Assembly: GCA_963714035.1 (NCBI GenBank)
Contig: OY970224.1
Coordinates: 1,736,001-1,800,000, forward strand
Length of the DNA: 64,000 bases
Source: DATFVB01 sp963714035
Lineage (GTDB): Bacteria > Acidobacteriota > Thermoanaerobaculia > UBA5066 > DATFVB01
Direction: 5' to 3'
Shown here: piece after piece, positions 40,317-49,597 of the stretch
Position numbering within the stretch: the first letter of the stretch is position 1
Layout of the letters: each line of letters starts with the position of its first letter
Notes under the pieces: model-generated
Seen by the model: the letters and a program-made list of their open reading frames with translations, nothing else
Told to the model about the DNA's origin: nothing
The model's database searches: none
Program-made: the position numbers and the translations under genes

Positions 40317-41656
40317 CCCTGGCTCGCCGCGGCGGGACCGGGTCCGCCCTTCTTTTCCTTCTCGATCATCACCTTGTCGCCGTCTTTGATCGTCCGAAGA
40401 GCCTTGAACGGTCCCGTGACGATCTGCTGCCCCGCGTCGAGCCCGCTCTTGACCTCGACCGAGAGCTCGCCCGAAAGGCCCGTCTGGATCGGGAGGAACT
40501 TCACCTTCCCCTTGTCGACGATGTAGACGCCCTCTTCGGTCCTGACCTTGCCGGTCGCCGTCTTCTCGCCCTTCGGCGAGTCGCGGACGACGACCGCCGC
40601 GAGCGGAATCGTGAGGACCGACGGCCGGGTGCCCGTGATGACGTCGGACGTCACCGAAAAGCCGGGGCGAATCGTGTCCGGCGGCTGGAGCACCTTGATG
40701 CGCACCTTGAAATTGATCGCATCCGAGGTGGTCGTGAGGCCCTGCAGGTCCGGATCGTTCGGGAGGATCGGCGAGCTGCCGACTTCGGTCACGATGCCGT
40801 CGAAGGGACGATTCGGGTAGGCGTCCACGTTGACGAGCGATTTCTGTCCGATCTTCACGCTCGGAACGTCCGTTTCGTCGACCATCATCACGGCCTCGAC
40901 CGTGGCCATGTCCGAGACCGTCATGAGCTGGGTGCCCGCGTTGTTCATCGTGCCGATGACCGTGACTTCGCCCTCCTTGATCGGGAGGGCCGTGACGACC
41001 CCGTCGAGCGGCGCACGGACGGTCGTCTTCGACAGGGTGTCGCGGGAAGCGTTCAGGTTCGCCTTGCTCTGGTCGATGTGGTTCTGGGAGGACTGGTAGT
41101 TCGCGATCGCCGTGTCAAGCGTCGACTTCGCCTTCTGGTAATCCGCCTCGGCGAGGATCTTTTCCTCGAAGTTCTTCTTCGCCCGATCGTAGTCGCGGCG
41201 CGCCTGCTCCATCGTCGCCCGGGCGGAATCCCGGTCGGCGAAGCTCGCGGCGAGCGCCGCGGCGGATCCCGCCTCCCCGGCGGCCGCCTGGTTCTTGTCG
41301 ATCTGGAGGAGGAAGTCCCCCTTCTTGACGTGGTCGCCCTCCCGGACGCTCAAGTTGACGATCTGGCCCATCACGAGGGCCGACAGGTCGACCTTCTTTT
41401 CGGCCTGGATCTTCCCGTTGGCGGTCACCTTCGAGACGATGTCCTGCCGCTCGACTTTGGCGACGGTCACGTGAGGGATCTTCGCCTTCGCCGACTGGAT
41501 CTCGCCGAGAACGACGAGGGCCGCGACGATCACGGCGAGAACGATGAGGATCTTCCATTTGCGCGCCATCCGGCGCCGGGGCTCGGCGGCCGAAAGGATC
41601 GGCGCCTCGTATGCCGGCTCGACGCGCGGTCCGGCGGGATCGAATTTCGAAGCCAT
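40313..41656 (-). CDS. MacA/HlyD-type periplasmic adaptor protein
   Basis: 447 residues from MASKFDPAGPRVEP, chosen because GAGGAAGAGGGAG precedes it. One N-terminal helix (KILIVLAVIVAALVVLGEI) is followed by the barrel-sandwich halves (KVTANGKIQAEKKVDLSAL with VREGDHVKKGDFLLQID, and TVRAPLDGVVTALPIKEGE) around a coiled-coil hairpin (about 140-215), then beta-barrel domains. Adaptors of this class join inner-membrane pumps to outer-membrane channels. First gene of the operon with two permeases. Confidence 0.9.
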   Translation of the reverse strand: MASKFDPAGPRVEPAYEAPILSAAEPRRRMARKWKILIVLAVIVAALVVLGEIQSAKAKIPHVTVAKVERQDIVSKVTANGKIQAEKKVDLSALVMGQIVNLSVREGDHVKKGDFLLQIDKNQAAAGEAGSAAALAASFADRDSARATMEQARRDYDRAKKNFEEKILAEADYQKAKSTLDTAIANYQSSQNHIDQSKANLNASRDTLSKTTVRAPLDGVVTALPIKEGEVTVIGTMNNAGTQLMTVSDMATVEAVMMVDETDVPSVKIGQKSLVNVDAYPNRPFDGIVTEVGSSPILPNDPDLQGLTTTSDAINFKVRIKVLQPPDTIRPGFSVTSDVITGTRPSVLTIPLAAVVVRDSPKGEKTATGKVRTEEGVYIVDKGKVKFLPIQTGLSGELSVEVKSGLDAGQQIVTGPFKALRTIKDGDKVMIEKEKKGGPGPAAASQG

Positions 41657-41732
41657 CTCCCTCTTCCTCACTCCGGCGGCAAAGTCCCGCCAACGCACAT
41701 TATTACGTTCGGGGACGCCATTTGTTTTCGAC

Positions 41733-41738
41733 TATAAT
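41733..41738 (+). promoter_or_regulatory. -10 box (TATAAT) of tRNA-Ser
   Basis: A perfect TATAAT lies 20 bases before the 5' end of the tRNA. No clear -35 is seen at the expected distance (TTCGGG region). Confidence 0.55.
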
Positions 41739-41758
41739 CCCGCCCCCTCGACCCCCGC

Positions 41759-41848
41759 GGAGGGGTGCTGGAGTGGTTGATCAGGCCGGTCTCGAAAACC
41801 GGTAAACCCGAAAGGGTTTCGAGGGTTCGAATCCCTCCTCCTCCGCCA
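41759..41848 (+). tRNA. tRNA-Ser (CGA)
   Basis: A 90-nt class II tRNA with an encoded CCA end. The acceptor strands GGAGGGG and CTCCTCC pair (one G-U), the anticodon stem CCGGT/ACCGG holds the loop CTCGAAA with anticodon CGA (codon UCG), the variable arm is AAACCCGAAAGGGTTT, and the T arm is GAGGG-TTCGAAT-CCCTC. Confidence 0.95.
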
Positions 41849-42241
41849 AACCTCTCCGCTTCGCTGCGCGAAGCTCCGAGGCGCTTCGCCGCTCCCGGTG
41901 CGGCTCGCGCGTCGCGGGCAAAGCCCGCGACAGTTTGGCGAGCATCTAACCTGGGGGAAGCATCCCCCAAACCCCCTCCCCAACTGGCAAAGGTGTTCTG
42001 CGCGCTCGCCTTCGCTCAACGTCGCCCCGGCTTCGGCAATGCAACTCTCGAGCGATTTGTCTCCTCCGCGTCTTAGGGGTGGCTCGCGCGGAAGTTGTCT
42101 GGGAGAACTCGGGAAAAGTGCTGCCCCGGGCCGGCTCTGCGTCGGGGGCTTCGGCGCACCGCCGGGAGAGGGGCGAGCGTCACGGTTTCGATATTTCGTA
42201 TTTCTCGGCCTTACCGGCTCGCATGCCCCGGCCGGGGTTCG
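41849..42241. other. Gene-free region with hairpins after tRNA-Ser
   Basis: About 390 bases without a convincing gene. Perfect hairpins are present at 41912-41930 (TCGCGGGC, loop AAA, GCCCGCGA) and 41952-41969 (TGGGGG and CCCCCA). GTTTGGCG at 41932-41939 complements CGCCAAAC at the very end of the tRNA, so a longer fold could enclose this stretch. The region ends at the tadA stop. Confidence 0.5.
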
Positions 42242-42727
42242 TCAGGTCGTCGGAATCCTTCTCCGGGACACGGGCTTTGTCCTTTCTTTCACCGAATTCC
42301 CCCGGCGCCTCCGGAAGAAGTCCCGGAGCAGCTCGGCCGATTCGGCGGCCAGGACGCCGCCGCTCAGCTCGCAGCGATGGTTGAGGCGTGCGTCCGTCGC
42401 GATCGCCCCGAGGGTCGCCACGTAGCCGGCCTTGGGATCGGCACACCCGTACACGATTCGAGCGATCCGCGCGTTGACGCACGCGCCCGCGCACATCGCG
42501 CACGGCTCGAGGGTGACAAAGAGCGTGGCGCCGTCGAGGCGCCAGCTCCCGGATCGAGCCGCGGCGCGGCGAAGCGCTTCTATCTCCGCATGATGCGTCG
42601 GGTCCGCCCGGGACTCGCGGCGGTTCCCGCCGCGGCCGAGGATCCGTCCGGCGCGAACGACGATCGCTCCCACGGGAACCTCGCCGAGCGATCCCGCTCT
42701 CCGCGCGAGCCGCAGCGCTTCGTTCAT
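42242..42727 (-). CDS. tadA: tRNA-specific adenosine deaminase TadA
   Basis: TadA converts adenosine 34 to inosine in tRNA-Arg(ACG). The 161-residue protein from MNEALRLARRAGSLGEVPVG has the zinc site HAE (THHAEIEALRRAA) and PCxxC (TLEPCAMCAGACVNARI), plus the C-terminal LLRDFFRRRRG. The open frame continues upstream, but those residues look like the A+T-rich leader; the chosen start gives the usual length. Its substrate tRNA-Arg(ACG) is encoded 1.1 kb away. Confidence 0.93.
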   Translation of the reverse strand: MNEALRLARRAGSLGEVPVGAIVVRAGRILGRGGNRRESRADPTHHAEIEALRRAAARSGSWRLDGATLFVTLEPCAMCAGACVNARIARIVYGCADPKAGYVATLGAIATDARLNHRCELSGGVLAAESAELLRDFFRRRRGNSVKERTKPVSRRRIPTT

Positions 42728-42951
42728 CCATGCCGCGTCGGCGTCCGCGGCGATCGCCGAATTTTTTCCGGGCACGATCAATTTTCGCTTTTTCTTCGAC
42801 TTTTTCAAGAATCCCTTGCGTTTCCCGATTCGCCGCGCTAGATTCCCTCGCAATCCCGACGGCGGCAAGAAGGGTTTTTCCGGCCGTTTTTGATAGCTTG
42901 ATAAACGCTGCTTCCAAAGACAGGGTGGCGTGAAATGAAAGGAAGGAATCA

Positions 42952-43242
42952 ATGGCAAAAGCGATGACCAAATCCCAGATCGCCGATCATCTCGCGAAGA
43001 AGACCGGGGTGACCAAGAAAGTGGCGACGCAGTTCCTGGAGGAGCTCGCCGCGGTCGCTCATAAGGAAGCCAAGAACTCGTTCACGATCCCCGGCCTGGG
43101 AAAGATGGTCCTCGTCAACCGCAAGGCCCGGATGGGCCGCAACCCCGCCACCGGCGAGCCGATCAAGATCGCCGCGAAGCGCGTCGTGAAGTTCCGCGTC
43201 GCGAAGGCCGCGAAAGACGCGATTCTGGGCCCCAAGAAGTAG
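42952..43242 (+). CDS. HU-family DNA-binding protein
   Basis: A 96-residue histone-like protein starting MAKAMTKSQIADHLAKKTG after AAGGAAGG. It shows the helical dimer part and the beta arms with the family signature FTIPGLGKMVLVNRKARMGRNP followed by IAAKRVVKFRVAKAAKDAI. HU bends DNA and compacts the nucleoid. It stands alone, divergent from tadA, and ends in a strong terminator. Confidence 0.95.
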   Translation: MAKAMTKSQIADHLAKKTGVTKKVATQFLEELAAVAHKEAKNSFTIPGLGKMVLVNRKARMGRNPATGEPIKIAAKRVVKFRVAKAAKDAILGPKK

Positions 43243-43265
43243 TTTTCTTTCGCCACCTTTGTTCG

Positions 43266-43299
43266 AAAAGGCGCGGGCATCCCCCGCGCCTTTTTCTTT
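43266..43299 (+). terminator. Rho-independent terminator of the HU gene
   Basis: Stem AAAAGGCGCGGG with CCCGCGCCTTTT, 5-base loop, followed by CTTTTTT. It starts 24 bases after the HU stop. Confidence 0.9.
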
Positions 43300-43875
43300 T
43301 TTAGGGGATTTCGCGGGACGGGGAGATGGAATCGCGGATCGCGACCCGCGAGCGCCTCCGGGGCCAGCGCAAGTCTCGGCGCGTCTTTCAATCGCACTCC
43401 GCTTGCTCGGCGCGCTTCGAAATTTGTCTCGCTAACTTCGTCTTTCGGGCCCCGGAGCGGCGAGGGCTTAGCCCGAGCCGCGAAGGGCGCCGCGCGGAAA
43501 GTCTCCCGAGGAAATCCAGCGCCCGACGTAGTCGGAGCCGCAACGCGGCCGGCGCGCAGCGCCGCGCGCGCCGATCGCCGAGCACGCCAGTGCGACGGCC
43601 ACCGCAGGGAGGAGGTCCGCGCGGCGGGAGCTGAAACGCTGCGCGGCTGCAGGGAACTAAGGGATGACCTCTATTTACCCATAGGAGTGAGGAGACGGGG
43701 CGCGGTCGAGTGGTTTAGACACGAGCCGCGGCCCGTCTCAGGCCCGCGCAAGTTTCAGCGACGTGAATGGTGCACCCGGAGGAATGAGCCGGCGCACTGG
43801 CGTGCTTGGCGAACCTCCTCGAGGTTTTTCGCTCATCGGCCGGTCGTTCCCTTGCGCCGGCGTCTCTATCGTAGT
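43300..43875. other. Gene-free region between HU and tRNA-Arg
   Basis: About 575 bases with no convincing gene. It holds many short GC-rich inverted repeats (for example GGGCTTAGCCC near 43466) and, at 43768-43785, an 18-base copy of the tRNA-Arg 3' end. The piece CACTGGCGTGCTTGGCGAAC near 43795 resembles the middle of the dispersed repeat at 25.2 and 60.7 kb. The look is that of accumulated element debris. Confidence 0.5.
43768..43785 (-). repeat. 18-bp direct copy of the tRNA-Arg 3' end (possible attachment-site remnant)
   Basis: TGGTGCACCCGGAGGAAT here is identical to 43876-43893, the CCA end, 3' acceptor strand and start of the T arm of tRNA-Arg. Duplications of tRNA 3' ends are typical of integration sites; only about 90 bases separate the copies, so any element has been lost or was tiny. 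Confidence 0.55.
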
Positions 43876-43952
43876 TGGTGCACCCGGAGGAATTCGAATC
43901 CCCAACCTTCTGATCCGTAGTCAGATGCTCTATCCAATTGAGCTACGGGTGC
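43876..43952 (-). tRNA. tRNA-Arg (ACG)
   Basis: 77 nt with encoded CCA. On the minus strand the acceptor GCACCCG pairs with CGGGTGC; D arm GCTCAATTGGATAGAGC; anticodon stem TCTGA/TCAGA with loop CTACGGA (anticodon ACG, made inosine by TadA); T arm GGGGATTCGAATTCC. Confidence 0.95.
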
Positions 43953-44148
43953 AGGGGCGCGCAGATTAGCGAAATCGGCCGCCTTTTTCAATCGAGGCCC
44001 CACGGCCCCTTCGCGACCCGGAGAACTTTCAGGAACGAGCCGGGCGGCGCGAGATTTGCACCGCCGTCGCGCGGATGAAGTGCCCGGCGCTCGATGTTTC
44101 CGTGTCCCGTCCCGGTGACGCCTCGCGCGATCGTTCGTGTTCGCCGCG

Positions 44149-46533
44149 ATGCTGAGATCCCGATTCGTTCCGGCGCTGACTCTCGCGGTTCTGGCCGTCG
44201 CGCCCGCCGTTCGCGCGGCCATTCCGGCGGCGGAGCGGCAGGCGCTGCTGGACCTGTATGCGTCAACCCACGGGAGCGCATGGACGCGGCGCTCGGGATG
44301 GGAAGGAGCCGCGGGCACGGAATGCTCCTGGTACGGAGTCCAGTGCGACGCGGGAGGCGCGCACGTTCTCTCGTTGAGCCTCGACTCGAACAACCTCGCG
44401 GGAACGCTCCCTGCGATCGCGCCGCTCTCGTCGCTGCAGTACTGCATTCTCTCGAACAACCACCTCACCGGGTCGATCCCGCCGGTCTCGAGCCTCGGTC
44501 AGCTCCGCATCCTCGAGCTCTACGCGAACTCCCTGACCGGCTCGATTCCCGATCTCGACGGCCTCTCATCGCTCACGTCGCTCGAGTTGAACAGCAACCG
44601 CCTGACCGGCTCGATTCCGTCGCTCGCGGGCCTCACGAGCCTCCAGATCTTCGATCTCGACACGAACGCGCTGACCGGGCCCGTGCCGAGCCTCTCGGCG
44701 ATGACGCAGCTCCAGTACATCGCCCTCGACACGAACCGCCTGTCGGGTCCGATTCCCGCCCTTTCGGCGCTGACGCAGCTCTCCGATTGCGAGCTGTACG
44801 ACAACGACTTCGACGGGTCGGTGCCGAGCCTCGCGAACCTCTCGAATCTGCGGATCCTCCTCCTTTCGAACAACCAGCTCACGGGTCCCTTCCCCGACGT
44901 GACCGGCACCGCCCTTCAGACGCTCGATCTCGACTACAACTACTTTTCCGGGCCGATCCCTTCGACGGTCGGCAACGCGAAGACCCTTCAGAACCTCCTC
45001 TGCGCAGGCAACGACCTCGTCGGCGCACTTCCCTCTTCCCTGGCGGGCCTGACCGGCCTCGCCGCGGGAGGCAGCGACCTCCGGTACAACGGCCTCTTCA
45101 CCACGACCGCATCGCTCGCGTCGTTTCTCGACGGGAAGCAGGAAGGGGGCGACTGGGAGTCGACCCAGACGATCGCTCCCTTCGGCGTCTCGGCCGGCTC
45201 GCCGACGAACAACGCGATCCGCGTGGCCTGGACCCCGATCGCCTATTCGGCGGACTCCGGGAGCTACGGGGTCTACGTCTCGACGACGAGCGGCGGCCCG
45301 TACTCCCTCGCCGGAAGCACCTCGGACAAGCAACAGCGGTTCCTCACGGTCACCGGGCTGCACCCGTCCACGACCTATTACCTCGTGGTCCGGACGACGA
45401 CGGACGCCGGAACGCAAAACGCCAACGCGGTGACGAGCGCCGACAGCGTTGGGCTCTCGACGTCCACGACTTCCTGCGGAAGCTGCGCGCTCGCTCCCGC
45501 GTCCGTCGTGCTCGAGGGAACGCCCGCGCTCCCTCCGCGGACGTCCGAGCCCAACGGCGTCCTCGAGCCGGGAGAGACGGTGACGGTGGCCCCGAGCTGG
45601 ACGAACGTCTCGGGCTCGACCGTCGGCTCCGTCACGGGAACTCTGTCGGGATTGACCGGCCCCTCGGACGGAACGACCGACTACTCGATCGCGAAGTCGT
45701 CGGCGACGTACGGATCCTTCGCGGCGGGCGCAACGCGGTCGTGCGCGGCCGACGACTATCAGGTGACGGTCGACACCGACATCCGGCCCGCGCTCCACTG
45801 GGACGCGACGGCGACCGAAACGCTGAGCTCCGGGCAGGTCCACACGTGGACCTTCCACGTCGGCGAGAGCTTCACGGACGTCGCCCCTTCTTCGACCTTC
45901 TACTCCGAGGTCGAGACCATCTTCCACTACGGAATCACGAAGGGAATCGGCAACGCCGGATACGGGCCGGGCGCCGAAACGGCGCGCGACCAGATGGCGG
46001 CGTTCATCGCGCGGGCGCACGCCGGCGGGGATCAGAACGTTCCCGACTCGGGGACGGTCGCCGGCCGCGGTTCGTACGATTGCGTTCCGGGCGGCCACTC
46101 TCTCTTTTCCGACGTCGCGCCCACGGATCTGTTCTGCCGGCACGTCCATTTCATCGCGGCCCAGGGTCTTTCGTACGGATGCACCGACGGGGCACAATTC
46201 ACGGCGACCTACTGTCCCTCTGTCGCCATCGACCGGCGGAGCATGGCGGTGATGCTCGCGCGCGACCTCGCCGGAGGCGATTCGGCCGTTCCGGCGAGCG
46301 CTCCCGACTCGGGCAACGGGCGGGCCTACGACTGCACGGACGGCCAGGCGAACGCCTTCTCGGACGTTCCCGACTCCGACGCGGGCTGCCGCTACATCTA
46401 CTTCCTCTGGGCGAAGGAAGTCGTCGACGGCTTCGGCAACGGCCTCTACGGGCCGGACGATCCGGTCGCCCGGGACCAGATGGCGAAGTACCTCACCCTG
46501 ACGTACAACCTGACCCTCTATCCGCCGAACTGA
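44149..46533 (+). CDS. Secreted plant-type LRR protein with fibronectin-like and SLH-like repeats
   Basis: 794 residues with a signal peptide (SRFVPALTLAVLAVAPAVRA). An N-terminal cap (RQALLDLYASTHGSAWTRRS, then CSWYGVQC) resembles that of plant LRR proteins. About eight to nine LRRs of 21-24 residues with the plant-type LTGSIP consensus follow (about 75-310), then a fibronectin III-like domain (345-435), a linker and three SLH-like repeats (FTDVAPSSTFYSEVETIFHYG; LFSDVAPTDLFCRHVHFIA; AFSDVPDSDAGCRYIYFLW). SLH repeats usually bind the cell surface. Three sequons are present (NLS, NVS, NLT). A surface adhesin or recognition protein is likely; the ligand is unknown. ATG 44149 is preferred over GTG 44137. 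Confidence 0.85.
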   Translation: MLRSRFVPALTLAVLAVAPAVRAAIPAAERQALLDLYASTHGSAWTRRSGWEGAAGTECSWYGVQCDAGGAHVLSLSLDSNNLAGTLPAIAPLSSLQYCILSNNHLTGSIPPVSSLGQLRILELYANSLTGSIPDLDGLSSLTSLELNSNRLTGSIPSLAGLTSLQIFDLDTNALTGPVPSLSAMTQLQYIALDTNRLSGPIPALSALTQLSDCELYDNDFDGSVPSLANLSNLRILLLSNNQLTGPFPDVTGTALQTLDLDYNYFSGPIPSTVGNAKTLQNLLCAGNDLVGALPSSLAGLTGLAAGGSDLRYNGLFTTTASLASFLDGKQEGGDWESTQTIAPFGVSAGSPTNNAIRVAWTPIAYSADSGSYGVYVSTTSGGPYSLAGSTSDKQQRFLTVTGLHPSTTYYLVVRTTTDAGTQNANAVTSADSVGLSTSTTSCGSCALAPASVVLEGTPALPPRTSEPNGVLEPGETVTVAPSWTNVSGSTVGSVTGTLSGLTGPSDGTTDYSIAKSSATYGSFAAGATRSCAADDYQVTVDTDIRPALHWDATATETLSSGQVHTWTFHVGESFTDVAPSSTFYSEVETIFHYGITKGIGNAGYGPGAETARDQMAAFIARAHAGGDQNVPDSGTVAGRGSYDCVPGGHSLFSDVAPTDLFCRHVHFIAAQGLSYGCTDGAQFTATYCPSVAIDRRSMAVMLARDLAGGDSAVPASAPDSGNGRAYDCTDGQANAFSDVPDSDAGCRYIYFLWAKEVVDGFGNGLYGPDDPVARDQMAKYLTLTYNLTLYPPN

Positions 46534-46536
46534 ACC

Positions 46537-46740
46537 GTCGGCCGCGCGCCATGCTCCGCTGGAACCGTGCGGCCTCCCACCGCGGCTCGCGGACCTCGGT
46601 CGACCGAGATCCCTCGTCGCTTCCGCCTGCGCTCTCCGAGCTACGGCGGACGAGTCGCTCCTCGGGATGACGTGCTCGGAGGTCCGCGATCTGGGAGGCC
46701 GCAGCGTTCCAGCCGCGAAGCGGCGCGCGCGAGGCCGACG
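46537..46740. repeat. GC-rich dispersed repeat with inverted ends, copy 1
   Basis: Begins CGTCGGCCGCGCGCCATGCT and ends with the inverted form (GCGCGCGAGGCCGACG). The last 63 bases (46678-46740) match 55803-55865 at 62 positions, and the first 44 match 53288-53331 at 41. It lies just after the LRR gene stop. The remaining gap to 46971 is also non-coding, with CATCGCCCC/GATGGATCGCCCCGC-like inverted words. Confidence 0.7.
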
Positions 46741-46971
46741 ATGCATCGCCCCTTTTGCCCACCGCTGAAGACCAACCAGTACGGGTTCAGTTCTGAATCC
46801 CGATGAGGCGGGGCGAGGCGCGAGCCCGGCAGGATGCGGGTCGGCCGAGGCGTCCCGAGACGTACTGAGGCAAGTACGTCGCAGGGCGACGCGGGCGGCG
46901 CGCGGCTGCCCGGCTCGATGGATCGCCCCGCTTGCCATATAGAATGGCTGGTTCTACGGAAGGATCGGCAA

Positions 46972-49593
46972 ATGCCCTTCGTCTCGGTGCGCCCCAGAAT
47001 CGATCCCCTGCTCCCGTTCGTGGAGCGGCCGGGGCGCTACATCGGTCTCGAACGGAACGTCATCCGGAAGAACCTCGCCGACGCCTCGGTGACGCTCGCG
47101 CTGGCCTTCCCCGACACCTACGAGATCGGCATGTCCCACACGGGGCTGAAGATCCTCTACGAGATCGTGAATCGCCGCGCGGAGTGGGCGTGCGAGCGCG
47201 TGTACGCGCCGTGGACGGACTTCGAGGCGAAGATGCGCGAGAACGCGATTCCCCTCTTCACGGTCGAGTCCTGCTCTCCCGCCGCCGACTTCGACGCTCT
47301 CGGATTTTCGCTGCAGGCGGAGGTCAACTATTCGAACGTCCTCAACATGCTCGATCTCGCGGGAATCCCGGTGCTCCAGGAGGAGCGCGGCGAGGGGGAT
47401 CCCGTCGTGATCGGCGGCGGACCCTGCACGGCGAACCCGGAGCCGCTCGCGATCTTCTTCGACGTCTTCCTGATCGGCGACGCGGAGGAGGCGCTCCCGC
47501 TCTTCCTCGAGCGGCTCCAGGCGGCGAAAAGCGCGGGCGAGACCCGCGCGGCGTTCCTGCGCGCGCTCGCGCGCGTTCCGGGGTTCTACGTCCCGTCTCT
47601 CTACGACGTCGCCTACGCCGAGGACGGGCGCATCGCCGCGATCCGGCCGAAGGAGACGGACGTTCCCGAGCGGGCGCGCCGCGTCTGGATCGAACGGCTC
47701 TCTCCGGACCATTATCCCGAGAAGCCGGTCGTGCCGTCGGTCGACATCGTGCAGGACCGCCTCGGCCTCGAGATCATGCGCGGCTGCACGCAGGGATGCC
47801 GGTTCTGCCAGGCGGGGTACTGGTATCGCCCCGTCCGGGAGCTCGACCCGTCCGACGCCGCCGCGATGACGAAGCGGTTCATCGCGGAGACCGGCTGGTC
47901 GGAGGTCGGTCTACTTTCGCTCTCGACGGCGGACTACTCGCAGATCGAGCCGCTCGTCTCGTGCCTCGCGCCGCAGCTCGCGGAGCAGCGGGTCTCGATC
48001 TCGCTCCCGTCGCTGAGGGCGGAGGCGTTTTCCGTGGGGCTCGCCGACGCCGTCTCCGAAGTCCGCAAGTCCGGATTCACGTTCGCGCCGGAAACCGGCT
48101 CGGACCGTCTTCGCCGCGTCATCAACAAGACGTTCACGAATGCGGACATGGTCAAGGCGGCCGACGCGGCGTTCTCGCGCGGGTGGGACCTCATCAAGGT
48201 CTACACGATGATCGGGCTCCCGACCGAGACCGAAGCGGACCTCGACGAGCTCGTGACGCTCGTGCGCGACATCCTCGCCGCGGGGCGCCGCTACGGAAGG
48301 AAGAGCGTCAACGTCTCGGTCGGCTCGTTCATCCCGAAGTCGTGGACGCCGTTCCAGTGGTCGGCGTTCGACGGCGTCGAGGCGCTCTCCGGCAAGATCC
48401 GGTACCTCCAGCAGAAGTTCCGCGGCGTCCGCGGCGCGAACATGAAGAATCATTCCCCGGAGGAGGCCGAGATCGAGTGCGTGCTGTCGCGCGGCGACCG
48501 CCGGATGGGAGAAGTTCTGCTCGAAGCGTGGAAGCGCGGGGTGAAGTTCGACGGATGGAGCGAGCACTTCCGCCTCGACCTCTGGCGAGAGGCGTTCGCC
48601 GCCTGCGGGATTTCTCCCGAGCGCTATCTCCGCGAGTACTCGGTCGACGAGGTCCTCCCGTGGGACGTGATCGACGCCGCGGTGACGAAGAAGTTCCTGA
48701 AAATCGAGCGCATCAAGGCATTTCGCGAGCATGAGACCGACGATTGCAAGTGGGGGCACTGCTATGCGTGCGGCGTGCCCGGAAACGGCGAGGACACGGT
48801 GCTCGCCCGCCCGATGGCAACCCTGCCGGTCGCCGGAGCTTCCCCCGCACCGAGCGGGCTTCCGACGCTCCCCGACGACGGCCCGGCCGCGTACACGGAC
48901 GCCGCGAAAGGCGCGGCCTATCGCCGGAAGGCGATGCCCGACGTCGCCGCGGCGCCGCGCCGGCGCCCCGGTTCCGGCTCGGATTCCCGTCCCCGGCTCC
49001 GCTACCGGCTGGCCTTCGAGAAGCTCGGCGACGCGCGGTACCTTTCGCATCGGAACACGATGGACGCGTTCGAGCGCGGGATCCGGGCCGCCGGGATGCC
49101 CGCGGCCTATTCGGAGGGGTTCAATCCCCGCATGCGGCTTTCGATGGGACCGGCGCTCGCGCTCGGTCTCGAGTCGCGGCACGAAGTGCTCGATCTGGAG
49201 GCGACGGCCGCGCTCCCGGAAGACGCCGCCGTTCGGATCACCGATCGGCTCCCCCCCGGCATCCGGGTGACCGTGGTGCGCGCCCTCGCGCCGGGAGAGG
49301 CGCCGCTGTCGAAATCGATCCGGGCCGCCGCCTATTCCATGCGGCTCGAGCCCGGGCTCCGCGACCGGGCTCGCGCGGCGGCCGCGACGGAAGACGCGCG
49401 AGCCCTCGCGCCGGCGCTCCGTTCGCTCGAGGTGGACGAGAACGGCGAACGAATGCGCTTCGAAGTGAACCTGGACGCGTCCGCGGGCGAGACGGCGACG
49501 CCCCGCAAGATCGTCGAGCGGATCTTCGCCCTCTCGCCCGAAGAGATCACCGCGCTCCCCATCATGCGGGAAGCGACGGTTCTGGCGGGGTAG
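46972..49593 (+). CDS. B12-binding radical SAM protein fused to DUF2344
   Basis: 873 residues from MPFVSVRPRIDPLLPFVERP, chosen for the AAGGA 8 bases before. The N-terminal cobalamin-binding-like region (about 40-220, with FPDTYEIGMSHTGLKIL) leads into the radical SAM domain with the cluster motif RGCTQGCRFCQAG and GSFIPKSWTPFQW. The C-terminal ~220 residues (RYRLAFEKLGDARYLSHRN, then EGFNPRMRLSMGPALALGLES) are DUF2344. The fused form is widespread; in other bacteria the two parts are separate adjacent genes, often near ribosome or RNase E/G genes. The reaction is not known to me. A PTPS homologue follows after 4 bp. Confidence 0.9.
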   Translation: MPFVSVRPRIDPLLPFVERPGRYIGLERNVIRKNLADASVTLALAFPDTYEIGMSHTGLKILYEIVNRRAEWACERVYAPWTDFEAKMRENAIPLFTVESCSPAADFDALGFSLQAEVNYSNVLNMLDLAGIPVLQEERGEGDPVVIGGGPCTANPEPLAIFFDVFLIGDAEEALPLFLERLQAAKSAGETRAAFLRALARVPGFYVPSLYDVAYAEDGRIAAIRPKETDVPERARRVWIERLSPDHYPEKPVVPSVDIVQDRLGLEIMRGCTQGCRFCQAGYWYRPVRELDPSDAAAMTKRFIAETGWSEVGLLSLSTADYSQIEPLVSCLAPQLAEQRVSISLPSLRAEAFSVGLADAVSEVRKSGFTFAPETGSDRLRRVINKTFTNADMVKAADAAFSRGWDLIKVYTMIGLPTETEADLDELVTLVRDILAAGRRYGRKSVNVSVGSFIPKSWTPFQWSAFDGVEALSGKIRYLQQKFRGVRGANMKNHSPEEAEIECVLSRGDRRMGEVLLEAWKRGVKFDGWSEHFRLDLWREAFAACGISPERYLREYSVDEVLPWDVIDAAVTKKFLKIERIKAFREHETDDCKWGHCYACGVPGNGEDTVLARPMATLPVAGASPAPSGLPTLPDDGPAAYTDAAKGAAYRRKAMPDVAAAPRRRPGSGSDSRPRLRYRLAFEKLGDARYLSHRNTMDAFERGIRAAGMPAAYSEGFNPRMRLSMGPALALGLESRHEVLDLEATAALPEDAAVRITDRLPPGIRVTVVRALAPGEAPLSKSIRAAAYSMRLEPGLRDRARAAAATEDARALAPALRSLEVDENGERMRFEVNLDASAGETATPRKIVERIFALSPEEITALPIMREATVLAG

Positions 49594-49597
49594 AGTC

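Noticed and set aside
43697..43745. tRNA-like stretch (GGTCGAGTGGTTTAGACAC) upstream of tRNA-Arg
   Set aside because: Only a D-arm-like part can be drawn; no anticodon arm or T arm with TTCGA follows.
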